Below, one piece after another: positions 23,512 to 34,931 of a DNA stretch of 64,000 bases. Numbering within the stretch: position 1 is the stretch's first letter; every line of letters begins with the position of its first letter. The notes beneath the pieces are model-generated. The model was not told where the DNA came from. It saw nothing but the letters and a program-made list of their open reading frames with translations, and did not search any database. The translations under genes and the position numbers were made by a program. Source of the stretch: Eledone cirrhosa (taxonomy: Eukaryota; Mollusca; Cephalopoda; Octopoda; Eledonidae); contig OZ024748.1 in assembly GCA_964016885.1 (NCBI GenBank), positions 35,066,887 to 35,130,886 of the forward strand, written 5' to 3'.

Positions 23512-23586
23512 GTATATATATATGTATATATATATATATATATATAATATCTAATTTCATTATTTCTATATTCTTTTCTTTTACAG
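22732..23586. other. Intron before terminal exon 2, no gene
   Basis: AT-rich intron with (TA)n blocks at about 23175-23195 and 23475-23550. The second block ends about 35 bases before the acceptor of the exon at 23587. No other feature is recognised. Confidence 0.6.
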
Positions 23587-23661
23587 ATTATTGGTGTATG
23601 GTTGGCACTGCGATATCGGAACCAGAAAGATCCGAGAGCAAACCCAAGTGCATTCCTATAG
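23587..23661 (+). CDS. TSPAN13: Tetraspanin-13/31-like, terminal exon variant 2
   Basis: Second version of the last exon: 24 codons plus TAG, with a strong acceptor (ttcttttcttttacag) and the same phase as variant 1, so it also joins in frame to the exon ending at 8181. It encodes [19 protein letters not shown] then PSAFL. Against variant 1, 19 of 24 residues are identical. Four of the five differences lie in the TM4 part; the fifth is N versus S in the tail. Its tail fits the vertebrate TSPAN13/31 consensus slightly better than variant 1. Eleven codons differ only synonymously, so both versions appear to have been under protein-level constraint. Whether they are alternative last exons of one gene or one belongs to a lost tandem gene copy cannot be decided here. 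Confidence 0.87.
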   Translation: MIGVWLALRYRNQKDPRANPSAFL

Positions 23662-23791
23662 CCAAGCAATGATAAATCTTACTTCGAACTCCCTAATTAT
23701 CTCCCTTAGTTTCCTTTCGTTTTTCAACTTAAACATTTATTTTTAAAACAAACATTTCCTCTTTAAATTCTCCCTCTTCCTCCCCCCCCCC

Positions 23792-23839
<48 letters not shown>

Positions 23840-24362
23840 GCTTAGTATTGATGGTCACGAGAATGAGTACTCAATACAATAAGAGAGATTTTATATTGTA
23901 TAATAAGGCTAAGTTAGAATCCTGTTACTCTTTAGTCTGACCTGTAGACTAACAGGATCACCAAACAAGACATGTTTAATGATCCTGTGAATATACAGGT
24001 GAGACTTAAGACTATCAGGACTCTGACTTGGCCTTTATAAAGTATATATACATATACATGATGATGATATATATATATATAAACATACACACATTACTGG
24101 GCTGTTTTGACACCTGTTGTTTGGAAATATCAAACAATAATAATAATTGATATAAAATATAAACATCTCTCATGTGATCCTCACCTACCCCCCACCATTA
24201 CCTTGTATTGGTTCTCTCTGTCTGTGTGTCTGTATGTATATATGTGTGTGTTGTCTATTATGTTACGGTGATTTTCTCTGTATGTTTGTGTGATATCTGT
24301 TGAGATGAATTTTAATGTGTGTGTATGTATGTATATCATTGTTGTCCTTACTTGACTCTGTA

Positions 24363-24411
<49 letters not shown>

Positions 24412-24884
24412 TTTTTAAGTGTTAAAGATAAGGTTTTATCTGTGCCACTATTAACATGGACCAATTTTGTTTGTGAATATATGTATGTATGTATATGTGT
24501 GATTATCAAACCCTACATCAGTATTTTATAGTCATTAACATCAGTATTTAATGCAAATATAATAAATTTATGTAATATATATATCAGTATTTTAATTCTA
24601 CTAATGCTGCCTCAGCACTCAGTTGTGTAGTAGCTAGTGTTGTTTTATGTTAAACTATATCCATTCTCTAGTAGGAATCGGATGTGTAGTGTCCCCTATA
24701 ACTACTCTGTTACTACATGTACCCAGGGCCCCTTATGATTATTCTCAGTTACTACATGTACCCAGGGCCCCAGTAACTATACTCAATCCACTGCCCTGGT
24801 GTGGGACTTTATATTAATCCTTAATCTATCACCCTGGATGGTGCTCTATATTAACCCTACCCTCAATCCACCATTATTATTATT
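23662..24884 (+). other. Candidate 3' UTR and downstream flank
   Basis: Follows the stop of terminal exon 2. It contains CT and TA microsatellites at about 23805-23840 and (TA)n/(TG)n at 24370-24410. The first AATAAA I noticed after the stop is at 24561-24566, about 900 bases downstream, a possible poly(A) signal. The phrase actacatgtacccagggccc is duplicated at about 24710-24770. Confidence 0.45.
24561..24566 (+). promoter_or_regulatory. Possible poly(A) signal
   Basis: AATAAA hexamer, about 900 bases after the stop codon of terminal exon 2. It is weakly supported, since such hexamers are common in AT-rich sequence. Confidence 0.25.
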
Positions 24885-25095
24885 ATTAGGGTGGTAGATT
24901 AACGGTATCGGTAGAGTGTCGTGCATCATGCTGTGATGCATAGTTACGTCCCTTTACATTGAGTTCAAATCCCGCTGAGGTTAGCTTTGCCTTTCATCCT
25001 TATAGGGTTGATAAAATAAAGTACCAGTAATGAACTGGGGTTGATTTATTCGACATTACCCTCCATAAAAGTTGTTGGCCTTGTGCCTAAATCAG
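24885..25095 (+). mobile_element. tRNA-derived SINE
   Basis: This has a box B-like gagttcaaatcccgctgagg, then tttgcctttcatcctt, gataaaataaagtaccagta and ctggggttgatttattcgac, a combination I recognise from mollusc/cephalopod tRNA-derived SINEs. Its upstream part (ggtatcggtagagtgtcg) fits a degenerate box A. The orientation is plus. Confidence 0.75.
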
Positions 25096-25161
25096 AAACC
25101 ATTATTATTGTTTTAATGAACCTCAGATGAAAAGCAAACTCTAAAACAATTAACTTCATCA

Positions 25162-25270
25162 TACCAGTAATATATTGAGGTCACTATAATTGACTCTACC
25201 AGTAATATATTGAGGTCACTATAATTGACTCTACCAGTAATATATTGAGGCCACTATAATTGACTCTACC
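25162..25270. repeat. 35-bp tandem repeat, three copies
   Basis: Units starting taccagtaatatattgaggt begin at 25162, 25197 and 25232 and are almost identical. Confidence 0.9.
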
Positions 25271-27625
25271 CATGTCCCAAAATATGTTGCCTTGTGTCCA
25301 TGTCAGAAATCATTAATATGGTGTTGGTGTTTCTCTTCTTTGACCATCAAAGGTAGGAGGAGAATTGATGTTTCTTGATTGATTTTTCAATGTCATGTCA
25401 ATCATTTTACTATCTCTCTCCCCCGCCACTCTCTCTTCCTGTTTCTCTTTAACTCTTAATGTCCTGTACCACATGAAACCACATTAACAAAACATTCCTG
25501 AAAAGTACAAAACAGCTCTGTGACTGCACCTCATTAAAGATTGGAGTCTTTTCTTTAATACTACAAATATTTACAGTGATCTGTTTACTAGTAAAGATAC
25601 TATAAACATTTGAATTAACAAACTTGTTTAAAGCTATTTTCTATTAAATCATTAATTCAACATAACTAATCTCTCTCTCCTGTTTCTAAAAGCAATAATC
25701 CGCAAGCTGGGTGAAAGATGTTGGGGTGGTGGTATTATTGGGTGACAAAGGACTGGGGCTCCTATCATTAAAACTCCCAAGAAACCTCCTGAGATGCAAC
25801 GGGAGCTAGCTTGTTGGACCTGCCATCAGAAGCTCATATATAATCGAAAATAGCAAAACTACTGAGAAAATTTGTGACATGGTCATGTACATGACTCCTA
25901 AGTGGTTTTACTCTAAGACCCCAAATTTCCGCACTACTGTTTCCACTAGTAAAGTTACTATAAACATTTTAATTAAGAGACCCATTTTTAGATGTTTTCT
26001 GCTAAACCATTACAGGATGTTAAGAGTTAAACAGAATGATGAATAGTTGGTGTGTTTATTAACAAAAGAATGACAACTTTTATTCTTATTTCCATCTAGA
26101 CTAGGTTGATGACAATTTGAGACAGGTAGAAATAAACGTTACCTTGGCTAATTCCACAACAGTGATTCTAGCAAGATTTTGAATTCCTAACCTGGAGTCT
26201 GCAATATTAAGGGTCCATGAGGTTGTGAAGAAGACATAACTAGGGTCTTTGGCAGTGAAATACTTATGAACCACTGGTCTATAGTCTGTATAGCAAGTGT
26301 CTTTATATTAGAAATTCAAAAATGAGTCGGTTTCAGGTTTGCTTTTTTTTTTCCAGATATATTTGTTATTAATATTTCTCAAGATTTCTTTAAAATGTTG
26401 TCATTGATTCTTTGTGATGAGACAACCTCTCTCTCTCTGCTAACTACACAACTATATGTGGTAGTTTCTCTATTAATGCTAGCTTAGTGCTCCACCCACT
26501 CTATCTCTCTCCTTCTCTCTGTATGTATGTATATATATATACACATACACATATAGAACTTCCCCTTTCACTCTTCGTCTCACCTCCAATTCTTACCTGA
26601 TTGATTTTCTACTGCCAGATGCACTGAAGGAAGTGACGTGGGGTGTGGTGGGTTGTATGTGTTTTACTACACAGCTGTCCAGACTAATTAACCCATGGAG
26701 GGATAATACTAACAGTTGTTCAGCAGAGAAGCAAGACATCCATCACCCTAACCACCCTAACCAAAACTGTAATTTTGGCAAATATATGAATTCATTGCTA
26801 GAAATATTTTTAACTTCCTCTCTCAGTAGTTAGTCTGTCTTATTTGTGGCTGTTGTTGTTGCTGTTATTATTATTGTTGTTGTATACTGATAGCTCCTAG
26901 AGTTTTTTGTTTTTTCTTGGACCAACAAACAATTGACTGACATTCCATGTGAGACTAAAACATATCTCCTCCTCTTTTATAATTTTACTCATTCACTGTC
27001 CAAGTCACTTCCTTAACTTTCCCCAGTCTTCTTCTTCTTCTTCGCCTTCTACTTCTTCTTCTTCATCTTCTACTGATATTCTTGTGTGCAATATTAGCAA
27101 CGTAGAATTTTTTTCAATTAATAGAATAAAAAAAGGCAGACTGGGTGTTTAACCCTCTTTAGTCAACTAGGGGTTTCTTTTCTACTACATCAATTTTTTT
27201 AAATTCAGATGTCAACATTTTGAAAGTATATACATATATAGTGTACAAATATAAATATAGAATACATATATACATATATATATATATATGAATGTATATA
27301 CATTTGTATGTATATATATGTATGTATATATATGAATGTATGTGTGTGTGTGTGGGAGAGTGTAAGAGTGTGTGTGTCTGTGTATGAATAAATGGGGTCT
27401 TTTTTTCTTTTCTTTTTATTAATTTATTTAGCTTGCCATTTTTCTATGGGGAAAATAAATAAAAAAAAAATAAACATCTTGTATAAGAATGTGTTTCTGC
27501 TTTGTTTTATAAATTTGTTAAAACTTTTCATGTTTTCTGTTCCTCGCAGAGTCAAGGAATTGGCAGATTCATTAGAATATCAGATAAAATAATTTGTGCT
27601 ATTTCAGCTCTCTCTGTTTTAAGTT
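25271..27625. other. Intergenic sequence, no gene seen
   Basis: Unique AT-rich sequence with microsatellites at about 26525-26555 and 27225-27385. Short frames (for example 26633-26833 and 26949-27152) lack any recognisable domain, and one is built on a (CTT)n run. I cannot support a gene. Confidence 0.55.
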
Positions 27626-27629
27626 CACC

Positions 27630-27700
27630 AAAGTCAACTTTGCCTCCTTTCGAGGTAATCAAACAATACCAGTCCAGTTCAGGGGTCATATTTTCCTCTA
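27630..27700 (+). mobile_element. Partial tRNA-derived SINE remnant
   Basis: The phrases gtcaactttgcctcctttcg and accagtccagttcagggg resemble the middle part of the SINE at 24885, indicating a degraded fragment. The overlapping open frame at 27502-27903 is therefore unlikely to be a gene. Confidence 0.45.
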
Positions 27701-27943
27701 CAAGTATATCTCTTGCTCACTTCATCTTGAAAAAGAAATCAGCTGTGTTGAAACCCAGAGAAGGGATGCTCTTTGCCAGGTTGGACCAAGACATGCCTTA
27801 TGTCACACAGAACCCCTTTAGCTCCTTACACACATACATTACAGCTAAAGAATATGGAGGATCTGCTTACTTAACCCTTTCGATAACTAATCTGGTTCTA
27901 TAATGTATGTGTGGACCTTTAACTCCTGATAGAATCATAGGAG

Positions 27944-28012
27944 TGCCGTAGTGACATACAACATAGTGGTGCCGTAGTGACATACAACATAGTGGTGCTG
28001 TAGTGACATACA
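27944..28012. repeat. 27-bp tandem repeat, about 2.5 copies
   Basis: The phrase gtgccgtagtgacatacaac recurs with a 27-bp period near 27944, 27971 and 27998; the third copy has a c-to-t change. Confidence 0.85.
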
Positions 28013-28109
28013 GCTTGTCTTTGGCACTTTTGAAACCTGGGGACCATCCTCTCTAGATGTCTAAACACAGCTGATTTCTGCCAGAGAGAGAGAAAGAGAT
28101 GTAGAGGAA

Positions 28110-28255
28110 GAATCAACCCCAGTATTGGACTGGTATTTCTTTATCGACTTTGAAAGATAAAATTGACCTTGGTGGGTTTCGAATTTAGAGTACAGGGTAC
28201 CAGAACAAATAGTGCAAATTCAGACATTCTAAGGACTCTGCAATTTGCCATTTGA
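28110..28255 (-). mobile_element. tRNA-derived SINE, minus strand
   Basis: Reverse complement of the same family as 24885: aatcaaccccagtattggac, ggtatttctttatcgacttt, then a box B-like complement (ggtttcgaatttagagtaca) and the box A side after it. Moderately diverged. Confidence 0.65.
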
Positions 28256-28710
28256 TTCTACAATACAATGCTGTTTAATTTAATGTTAAATTATACTCTA
28301 AATATCAGATAAATAATGAAAGTTATTAAATCCATTGAAATATCTGCTTATCTTAAAAGTTATTTGAAAACTATTGGCAATGTTTTCATTACAGAGATAG
28401 TAATGAAAGTGTTTATTATTATTACATTTGAGACCAATATACTCCCCAGGTTACTTCCACAAGTCCAATATATTGGCCTGACAACGCTATTGTGAATCCT
28501 GTTTGTGGTTAGATTTCGAAGGAGAAAAATGTCTTTGTGTTTCAATAAATTTTTGATACATTCAATAAGGTATCCGTTACATAATATATTGGTATATATT
28601 ATGTCAGTGATGACAACTTAAACCTCATATTATTATTGATATTATAATGACACTCTGATCTAACTCTTAATGTCCTGTACCACATAATACCTCATTGCCA
28701 ACATTATATA

Positions 28711-29988
28711 TACAGGGTGCGGACGATATTTGTTAGCAAGATTACTGTCTAGGAAAAAATAACACAGTAGTTTTATTTTTTAAGATATATTTAACAAACT
28801 TGGGTCAGTTTGTCTTCATGACTTGTTCTTTCGATCTCACTCGATAAACCCGCCATTGGCTTTGATGACGGCCTCAGATCCGACTACAGGCCTTCGTCAC
28901 TGTCTCCTGACTTAGGCCCCTAAAGGCACTTGTGATCCTGGCCTTCAGATCGTCTTTCATATTGCAGCTAGATCTGTTGGTGTATCGTTCCACTGCGCCC
29001 CACACAAAGAAGTCGAGGGGGTTGCAGTCAGGTGAGCTGGGAGGCCAGATGTCAGGTGAAGTGTGGTCGACGAAGTTCTCTGACAGTCAGGCTTGGGTCT
29101 TTCGGCTGGTATGGCAGGGCACTGAGTCTTGCTGCCGCACGTACGGCCTACCTGCAGCTACCTGGTCGATCCAGGGCTTTACTACCTCACTCAGAACGCG
29201 AATGTAGCCATCGGTGTTCAGCTTGAGGCCCCCAGAGAAGTGAGGTGACATGACATCACCTTGATTGCTGACGACAACTAAGACGAATGTTGTCGCTGGA
29301 AACTTTGTCTGCATGACTCTGGGCACGTCTTTGGATGAGACAGCGAGCCACCTGTTGTTCTGGGAGTTGATCTTCTGGTCTTGGCAGAAGTTTTTCTCGT
29401 CGGAGAAAAACCACAGCATGTCTGGCTCCAGAGGGTGTTTCAACTTGTTGATCAGCTTCTTTGCGTGCTTCAGTCGCTTTTCTTGCATCGCCTTTGACAG
29501 AAATTGTCTTTTCCTCATCTTGTATGAAACATAGCGAATGTCTTCATGTACCACCAGCCAAATGAGCTTTTCATCCACGCCTTTCTCCCTTGCAATGACA
29601 CACATCGACTTGCTAGGTTCATTGTTGATGATATCCTGAACTTCAGCGACGAACTCGGGAGTTCTGAAGGCGTCAGATCGTCGATCATGTGCTTTCCTCT
29701 CTGATGTTGCTTCGTAGTCGAATCCTGAATCTTCCAATTCCTTTCTGACCTTCTCCACCATTCTCCTGCTGACGCTGAGAAAGTCTGAAATTTCCTTATT
29801 TGTCCTCCCGGCGCGGATTCCAAGAAGTCTCTTCCACAAATTTGGAGGTTCAAAATTATTCATAATCAATTATTCTGAAAATAAATAATGGAAATATAGT
29901 CACTGTTTTTATGAAGACAAGAGTGACAACGGAAGTAAAAAAAATTTGCAGCTGAAAATTGCGAACAAATATCGTCCACACCCTGTCT
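28711..29988 (-). mobile_element. Mariner-family DNA transposon (DD37D type)
   Basis: A 1.27 kb element with 27-bp terminal inverted repeats at 28713-28739 (begins cagggtgcggacgatatttg) and 29959-29985, differing at 2 positions. TA lies directly outside the left end; on the right, TA is two bases away, so the target duplication is not perfect. The single internal gene is on the minus strand and fills the element. Terminal repeats, size and transposase agree with the Tc1/mariner superfamily. Well preserved, with only two obvious disabling lesions. Confidence 0.9.
28837..29869 (-). pseudogene. Mariner-type transposase, one nonsense and one frameshift
   Basis: Cut-and-paste DDD transposase of about 344 codons. 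The N-terminus (LLGIRAGRTNKEISDFLSVS, then RRMVEKVRKELEDSG) is a helix-turn-helix DNA-binding region. The catalytic region has FSDEKNF (first Asp), QQDSVPCHTS (second Asp) and SSPDCNPLDFF (third Asp), with 37 positions between the second and third, hence DD37D. The reading frame is open from 29869 to an in-frame TGA at 29087-29089, continues in the same frame through the third Asp motif, and then needs a one-base shift near the end to reach a plausible C-terminus at 28837. The transposase is therefore inactive as it stands but recently so. Confidence 0.88.
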
Positions 29989-30689
29989 ATATATACACAC
30001 ATTAGTGAAAGTAGAGAATCTACCGTGAGCTCGACAGTTTCGACTAGCTATATACATTTCATATATATGTGTGTGTGTACAAGAGACAGAGATGTAGGTA
30101 TATGAAAGAGGTATCTAGAAATGATCAGAACAAATTAAAATGCAAGGGAGATAATTCTTACAGTTTCAACTGCAAGTTATATATTTCCATTGCGTTGACT
30201 TTGCCTAAAAAATTTTTAGAGGGAGATTCCAGCACATCTAGTGTCTAGTTGAATGTGGAGGTCTTCTCTCCTCCCTTTTTTTAGTACTGTATATATCTGC
30301 ATAGTCTTATAAATTGAATTGACAGTCTTTTTCTAGTTCTGCTTAGTATCACTTAAGTTAAACTATATACAAAATAACAAGCGGTGATTTATTGAACTGT
30401 TATATATTGGATAACAAATATTGACAAATGTAAGGAAGAGCAATCTATCTCTAAAGTTTGTTTTGTGTACCCACCTCACCGGAAGCTCTTTTTTCTGCTG
30501 ACCAATTCAATAAGTCCGCAGTAAAGATCTATCGGCAACCGTTCGTCTTCTACAAGCTTGCAGGCAATGTTCTCTATTAGTTTTATAAATTGTATTGATA
30601 TAGTCGTATAGCTATTTATTTTTACTCCCTTTTATTTTGTGTGTGTTCGATGATGGGACGAAAGAGACAGTTTTTGAGAACTTCCTTAA
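29989..30689. other. Intergenic sequence, no gene seen
   Basis: AT-rich unique sequence. I see no open frame with a domain and no recognised repeat. Confidence 0.6.
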
Positions 30690-31165
30690 TTGGATAATGG
30701 TCAAATAACAAGTAGTCCGCTTCACAACCACGTGCTTTCGGGTTCAGTTCCATAGGTAAGTATTTTCGGCACTACAACGCTATTAGCTGTCAGTCGTGAA
30801 AGCAGGCGAAGGTGACGTCATTCGTCATCGTTTATTTCCGTATTACTACCACCACGCGTAAGTGGAGTTTTCACGCGTTTTTTTTTTTTTTTTTTTTTTT
30901 TACTAAAGCATATCGATGTAAGTGGAGTTACTTAAATGAAAATATAGGTGGCTCTTAAAAGGGCAAAATTAGAAAATAAATTTAAGTTAATTAGAAAGAA
31001 AAAAAAACTCCACTTACGCGTGGTAGTAATACGGAAATAAACGATGTTTTGCTTTCGACTGACAGCGTTGTAGTGGCGTATTTTCTACTATACCCTCGTG
31101 AATAAAATTTGGCAGATGGAAACTGGGCCAAAGTTTGTCGAAGGCAGGACCGCAGTCAAATAACT
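30690..31165 (+). mobile_element. tRNA-derived SINE interrupted by a foldback element
   Basis: The left part (box B-like gctttcgggttcagttccat at about 30735-30753) and the right part (tctactataccctcgtgaat, then ggcagatggaaactgggcc) are two halves of a cephalopod-type SINE that I recognise as continuous in other copies. The insertion at 30768-31077 splits it. Outer boundaries are approximate. Confidence 0.65.
30768..31077. mobile_element. Foldback/MITE element with 8-bp target duplication
   Basis: A 310-bp element with long imperfect inverted arms. The left arm starts ggcactacaacgct and the right arm ends agcgttgtagtggc. The arms share gtcagtcg, then catcgtttatttccgtatta, then cgcgtaagtggagtttt, and the left arm carries extra bases. 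The core includes a T run at about 30880-30900. The element is flanked by identical gtattttc at 30760-30767 and 31078-31085. An 8-bp duplication points to hAT or another 8-bp-TSD superfamily; no transposase is encoded. Confidence 0.85.
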
Positions 31166-33060
31166 AAATCCAGTAAAAGAGTAAATATACACACATGTGT
31201 ATATAGATTGTGTCTTTAACTAATCAACATCTATATTGTTTTTAAAGTAACCTATATTTAGTATGGGTAAACTGTGTGATCTGGAGATACGGGTGGTCTG
31301 AGTCTGCAACAATCAGAAGGAACTTTGATGTGAATGTTTTCTCATCATAACTGGAGGCTGCTGGCCCAGACCGTAGTGATGGCAAGCACCTGGACGGGAT
31401 AACCCAAGGGGGTTAAATCTCTAATTTGGGCTGTAACGTCTCCATCTCTAAACCTTGTCATTTCGGCCACAAACTCAGGCATTGCCCCCGTAATACAGAA
31501 GAGAGGAACTAAAACTCTGGTGTCCTCGGTTCCCAACTTAGCGTTTTTTCTCCACAGAACTGAGGCCTCCATCATGGATGTGTAAGTATTACTCTACCAT
31601 GTTCATGTGACTCTAAAACGAGATGTTCTCAACCTTGGGTCACCATTCCTTTCAATTCTGATCTACCCTTAAGTCTTCAAACTACATCTCATGACGAGCA
31701 TTTAACTCTTCAGATTGAAGAACTGTTTCACCATACCAAAGCTTTTGTATACCTTTCGCAGTGCTTCCTCTTACAGTCATACATCTCGTCACACAGATCT
31801 CGATGTTTACATGGTGTGGAGGAGATAAACAACAACCAGTGGAATATCGGGTGACAACAAGCTACCTTACTCGTCAGATACGGTGGCATTGGTATCTGGT
31901 ATCCAGGCATTTCTTTCGTCGTTGACTTCCTGTCGTGCCCTCGTCAACAAGGTTCTCCCTAACACATCAAAGCTTACGGTCAAAATGACTAGAATCCAAC
32001 TCAGCCTTCACTATGGACATCCAATATCACCAACACAAATGGGACAGAATCCTGTGTGACAAACCTTCGGGCAGCCTTGTGCACTTTATTGACCAGCAGC
32101 GCCTGACAAGATATCATTTTACTTTCTAGCCTTAGAGCGTCACCTCGCTAAACGCTGATCCCTCACAGTTAACTGGTACTCAGATGATCACTGTCTATGC
32201 ACCGGTGTTTCCCTGAGGTTTGGCTCCTGGATCAGTGAGCAACACAAATGCCGCCTTAACCCACTGCTGTCAAAGTGCCGCCTGAACCCACTACTGTCCT
32301 GCTGTCACAGTGCCGCCTTAACCCACTATCATCTCCCACATAACATATTTCTGAAAGGGTATTCAGACACTCCTTCCAGAAGGTTCTATCAGAAACAACC
32401 GTCTCCAATTGACCCGACTGGATCCCCAAGTGAGACCAGCCGAACCCAAGGATGTTATCCAACTATCTTGCTCGTGGTCTACCCCTGGGCCTCCTGTCTG
32501 TTGGTTTTGCCTGTAAAATCTGTCCAACAATTCTTTCCTAATGATCTAACCACATGTCAGAAGTACTGGAGCTGTGATCTCTCGGATTTAAATTACTGAA
32601 TCAGAGAGAGGGAGAGAGTGTGAGGAAGAAAGGATAGGAAGGGGAGAGAGAAATAAAAGGGGAAAGAAAGAAAAATATAGGTAGAGCAGAGATGGAGAGT
32701 AGGAAACTAAAGGGACATAACTCTTTTAGTCATTGTTACTGTTATTTCGACCGCGACAGCTTTGGGGTGAGTTGATTGTTTTAAGGTAAACTAAAAATCC
32801 AGGAAGTATCTATTTAAAGTTTATGTTTATATATGTATATATATATATATTAATATTCTTTTATTTAATTGTTTTTCTACTTCGTAAAACTAGTAACTCT
32901 CCTGTAGTTTTGTGTCAAATGTTGTTTAGTCCTTCTTACTAAATATTGTCCGCTGGACAACAATTTGGACAGTAGCTTAAAACTATTTATTTAAGGATAT
33001 TTAATTGATATATTTGGTTAGAATTTTGAATGTAAAATTTGTTTTTATTGTGACTTTTTA
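31166..33060. other. Unresolved non-repetitive sequence
   Basis: Unique sequence of moderate GC. Minus-strand frames at 31345-31575 and 32256-32462 have no domain I recognise. A short tandem (tgccgccttaacccacta-type phrases) lies at 32250-32325. The piece around 32465-32500 (cttgctcgtggtctacccct) faintly resembles the LINE GRPR region on the minus strand. A GA-rich low-complexity stretch lies at about 32600-32680. Confidence 0.45.
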
Positions 33061-33114
33061 ATGTTTTTGTTTTTTTTAAAAACAAATATGGCATTTAAAA
33101 CCTTTGTAAATAAG

Positions 33115-33283
33115 TGTTTTACTGTGGACCCCTCCCCCTGCCAACCCTATAATACCTTTCGCGGCGGATTTGATCGCCCACAGGTGCGAGCCCCGCGAGG
33201 AGGTGTGTCTGTCCAGCGTGTCTCCCTCGCCATCCTCAGGGGCATTGTTCATCCTGTCAGCCGCCGGGACACAGTGGCGGAGG
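33115..33283 (+). other. GC-rich block, candidate exon or old repeat
   Basis: A sharply GC- and CpG-richer island in AT-rich surroundings. Two forward frames are open across it; one reads AADLIAHRCEPREEVCLSSV and then SPSPSSGALFILSAAG. A donor-like ggagg/gtaagt closes it at 33284 and an acceptor-like cgcccacag lies at 33175-33183. I recognise no domain, so a host exon and a fragment of an unrecognised repeat remain equally possible. Confidence 0.3.
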
Positions 33284-33449
33284 GTAAGTTAGTTGGAGGT
33301 GGAGGATACTCGTTCGGACATCTCACACACACAAAGTTTCTGTTCTAAACAACTTTAACTTTACTGTTTAATCTTTTTGCTAATATTTCATGTGAAACAT
33401 CATTAAACAACATTTACTTCTAAACTACGTAGGTTTTAATATCGGAACT

Positions 33450-33954
33450 CCTTCCTTATCTCTCTCTCTCTCTCTCCCTCTCTCTCTCTCTGAACTCCCT
33501 CCTTATCTCTCTCTCTCTCTCTCCCCCTTCCTAATATCTCTCTCTCTCTGAACTCCCTCCTAATCTCTCTCTCTGAACTCCCTCCTAATCTCTCTCTCGG
33601 AACCCCTCATCTCTCTCTCTCGGAACTCCTTCCTATCTCTCTCTCTGAACTCCCTCCTAATCTCTCTCTCGGAACTCCCTCTTTATCTCTCTCTCTCTCT
33701 CTGAACTCCCTCCTAATCTTTCTCTCGGAACTCCTTCCTAATCTCTCTCTCTGAACTCCATCCTAATCTCTCTCTCGGAACTCCCTCCTTATCTCTCTCT
33801 CTCTCGGAACTCCTTCCTAATCTCTCTCTCTGAATTCCCTCCTAATCTCTCTCTCGGAACTCCCTCCTTATCTCTCTCTCTCTCTATCTCGGAACTCCCT
33901 CCTAATCTCTCTCTCGGAACTCCTTCCTAATCTCTCTCTCTCTGAACTCCTTCC

Positions 33955-34006
<52 letters not shown>

Positions 34007-34896
34007 ATCTCTCTCTCGGAACTCCTTCCTAATCTCTCTCTCTGAACTCCTTCCTATCTCTCTCTCTGAACTCCCTCCTAATCTCTCTCTCGGAATTCCC
34101 TCTTTATCTTTCTCTCTCTCTCTGAACTCCCTCCTAATCTCTCTCTCGGAATTCCCTCTTTATCTCTCTCTCTCTCTCTGAACTCCCTCCTAATCTCTCT
34201 CTCGGAACTCCTTCCTAATCTCTCTCTCTCTGAACTCCCTCCTAATCTCTCTCTCGGAACTCCTTCCTAATCTCTCTCTCGGAACTCCTTCCTAATCTCT
34301 CTCTCTGAACTCCTTCCTAATCTCTCTCTCTGAACTCCCTCCTTATCTCTCTCTCTCTCTCTCTCCCTCCTTATCTCTCTCTCTCTCGGAACTCCTTCCT
34401 AATCTCTCTCTCTGAACTCCTTCCTATCTCTCTCTCTGAACTCCCTCCTAATCTCTCTCTCGGAATTCCCTCTTTATCTTTCTCTCTCTCTCTGAACTCC
34501 CTCCTAATCTCTCTCTCGGAATTCCCTCTTTATCTCTCTCTCTCTCTCTGAACTCCTTCCTAATCTCTCTCTCTCGGAACTCCTTCCTAATCTCTCTCTC
34601 TCTGAACTCCCTCCTAATCTCTCTCTCGGAACTCCTTCCTAATCTCTCTCTCGGAACTCCTTCCTAATCTCTCTCTCTGAACTCCTTCCTAATCTCTCTC
34701 TCTGAACTCCTTCCTAATCTCTCTCTCTGAACTCCCTCCTTATCTCTCTCTCTCTCTCTCTCCCTCCTTATCTCTCTCTCTCTCGGAACTCCTTCCTAAT
34801 CTCTCTCTCTGAACTCCTTCCTAATCTCTCTCTCTGAACTCCCTCCTAATCTCTCTCTCTGAACTCCTTCCCAATCTCTCTCTCTGAACTCCCTCC

Positions 34897-34931
<35 letters not shown>

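Noticed and set aside
27502..27903. A 133-codon frame
   Set aside because: It overlaps a SINE remnant and a neighbouring overlapping frame, with no recognisable domain.
29032..29534. Plus-strand frames inside the mariner element
   Set aside because: They lie opposite the transposase, whose motifs identify the minus strand as coding.
31345..31575. A minus-strand coding exon
   Set aside because: The frame is 76 codons, with no domain and no convincing splice sites.
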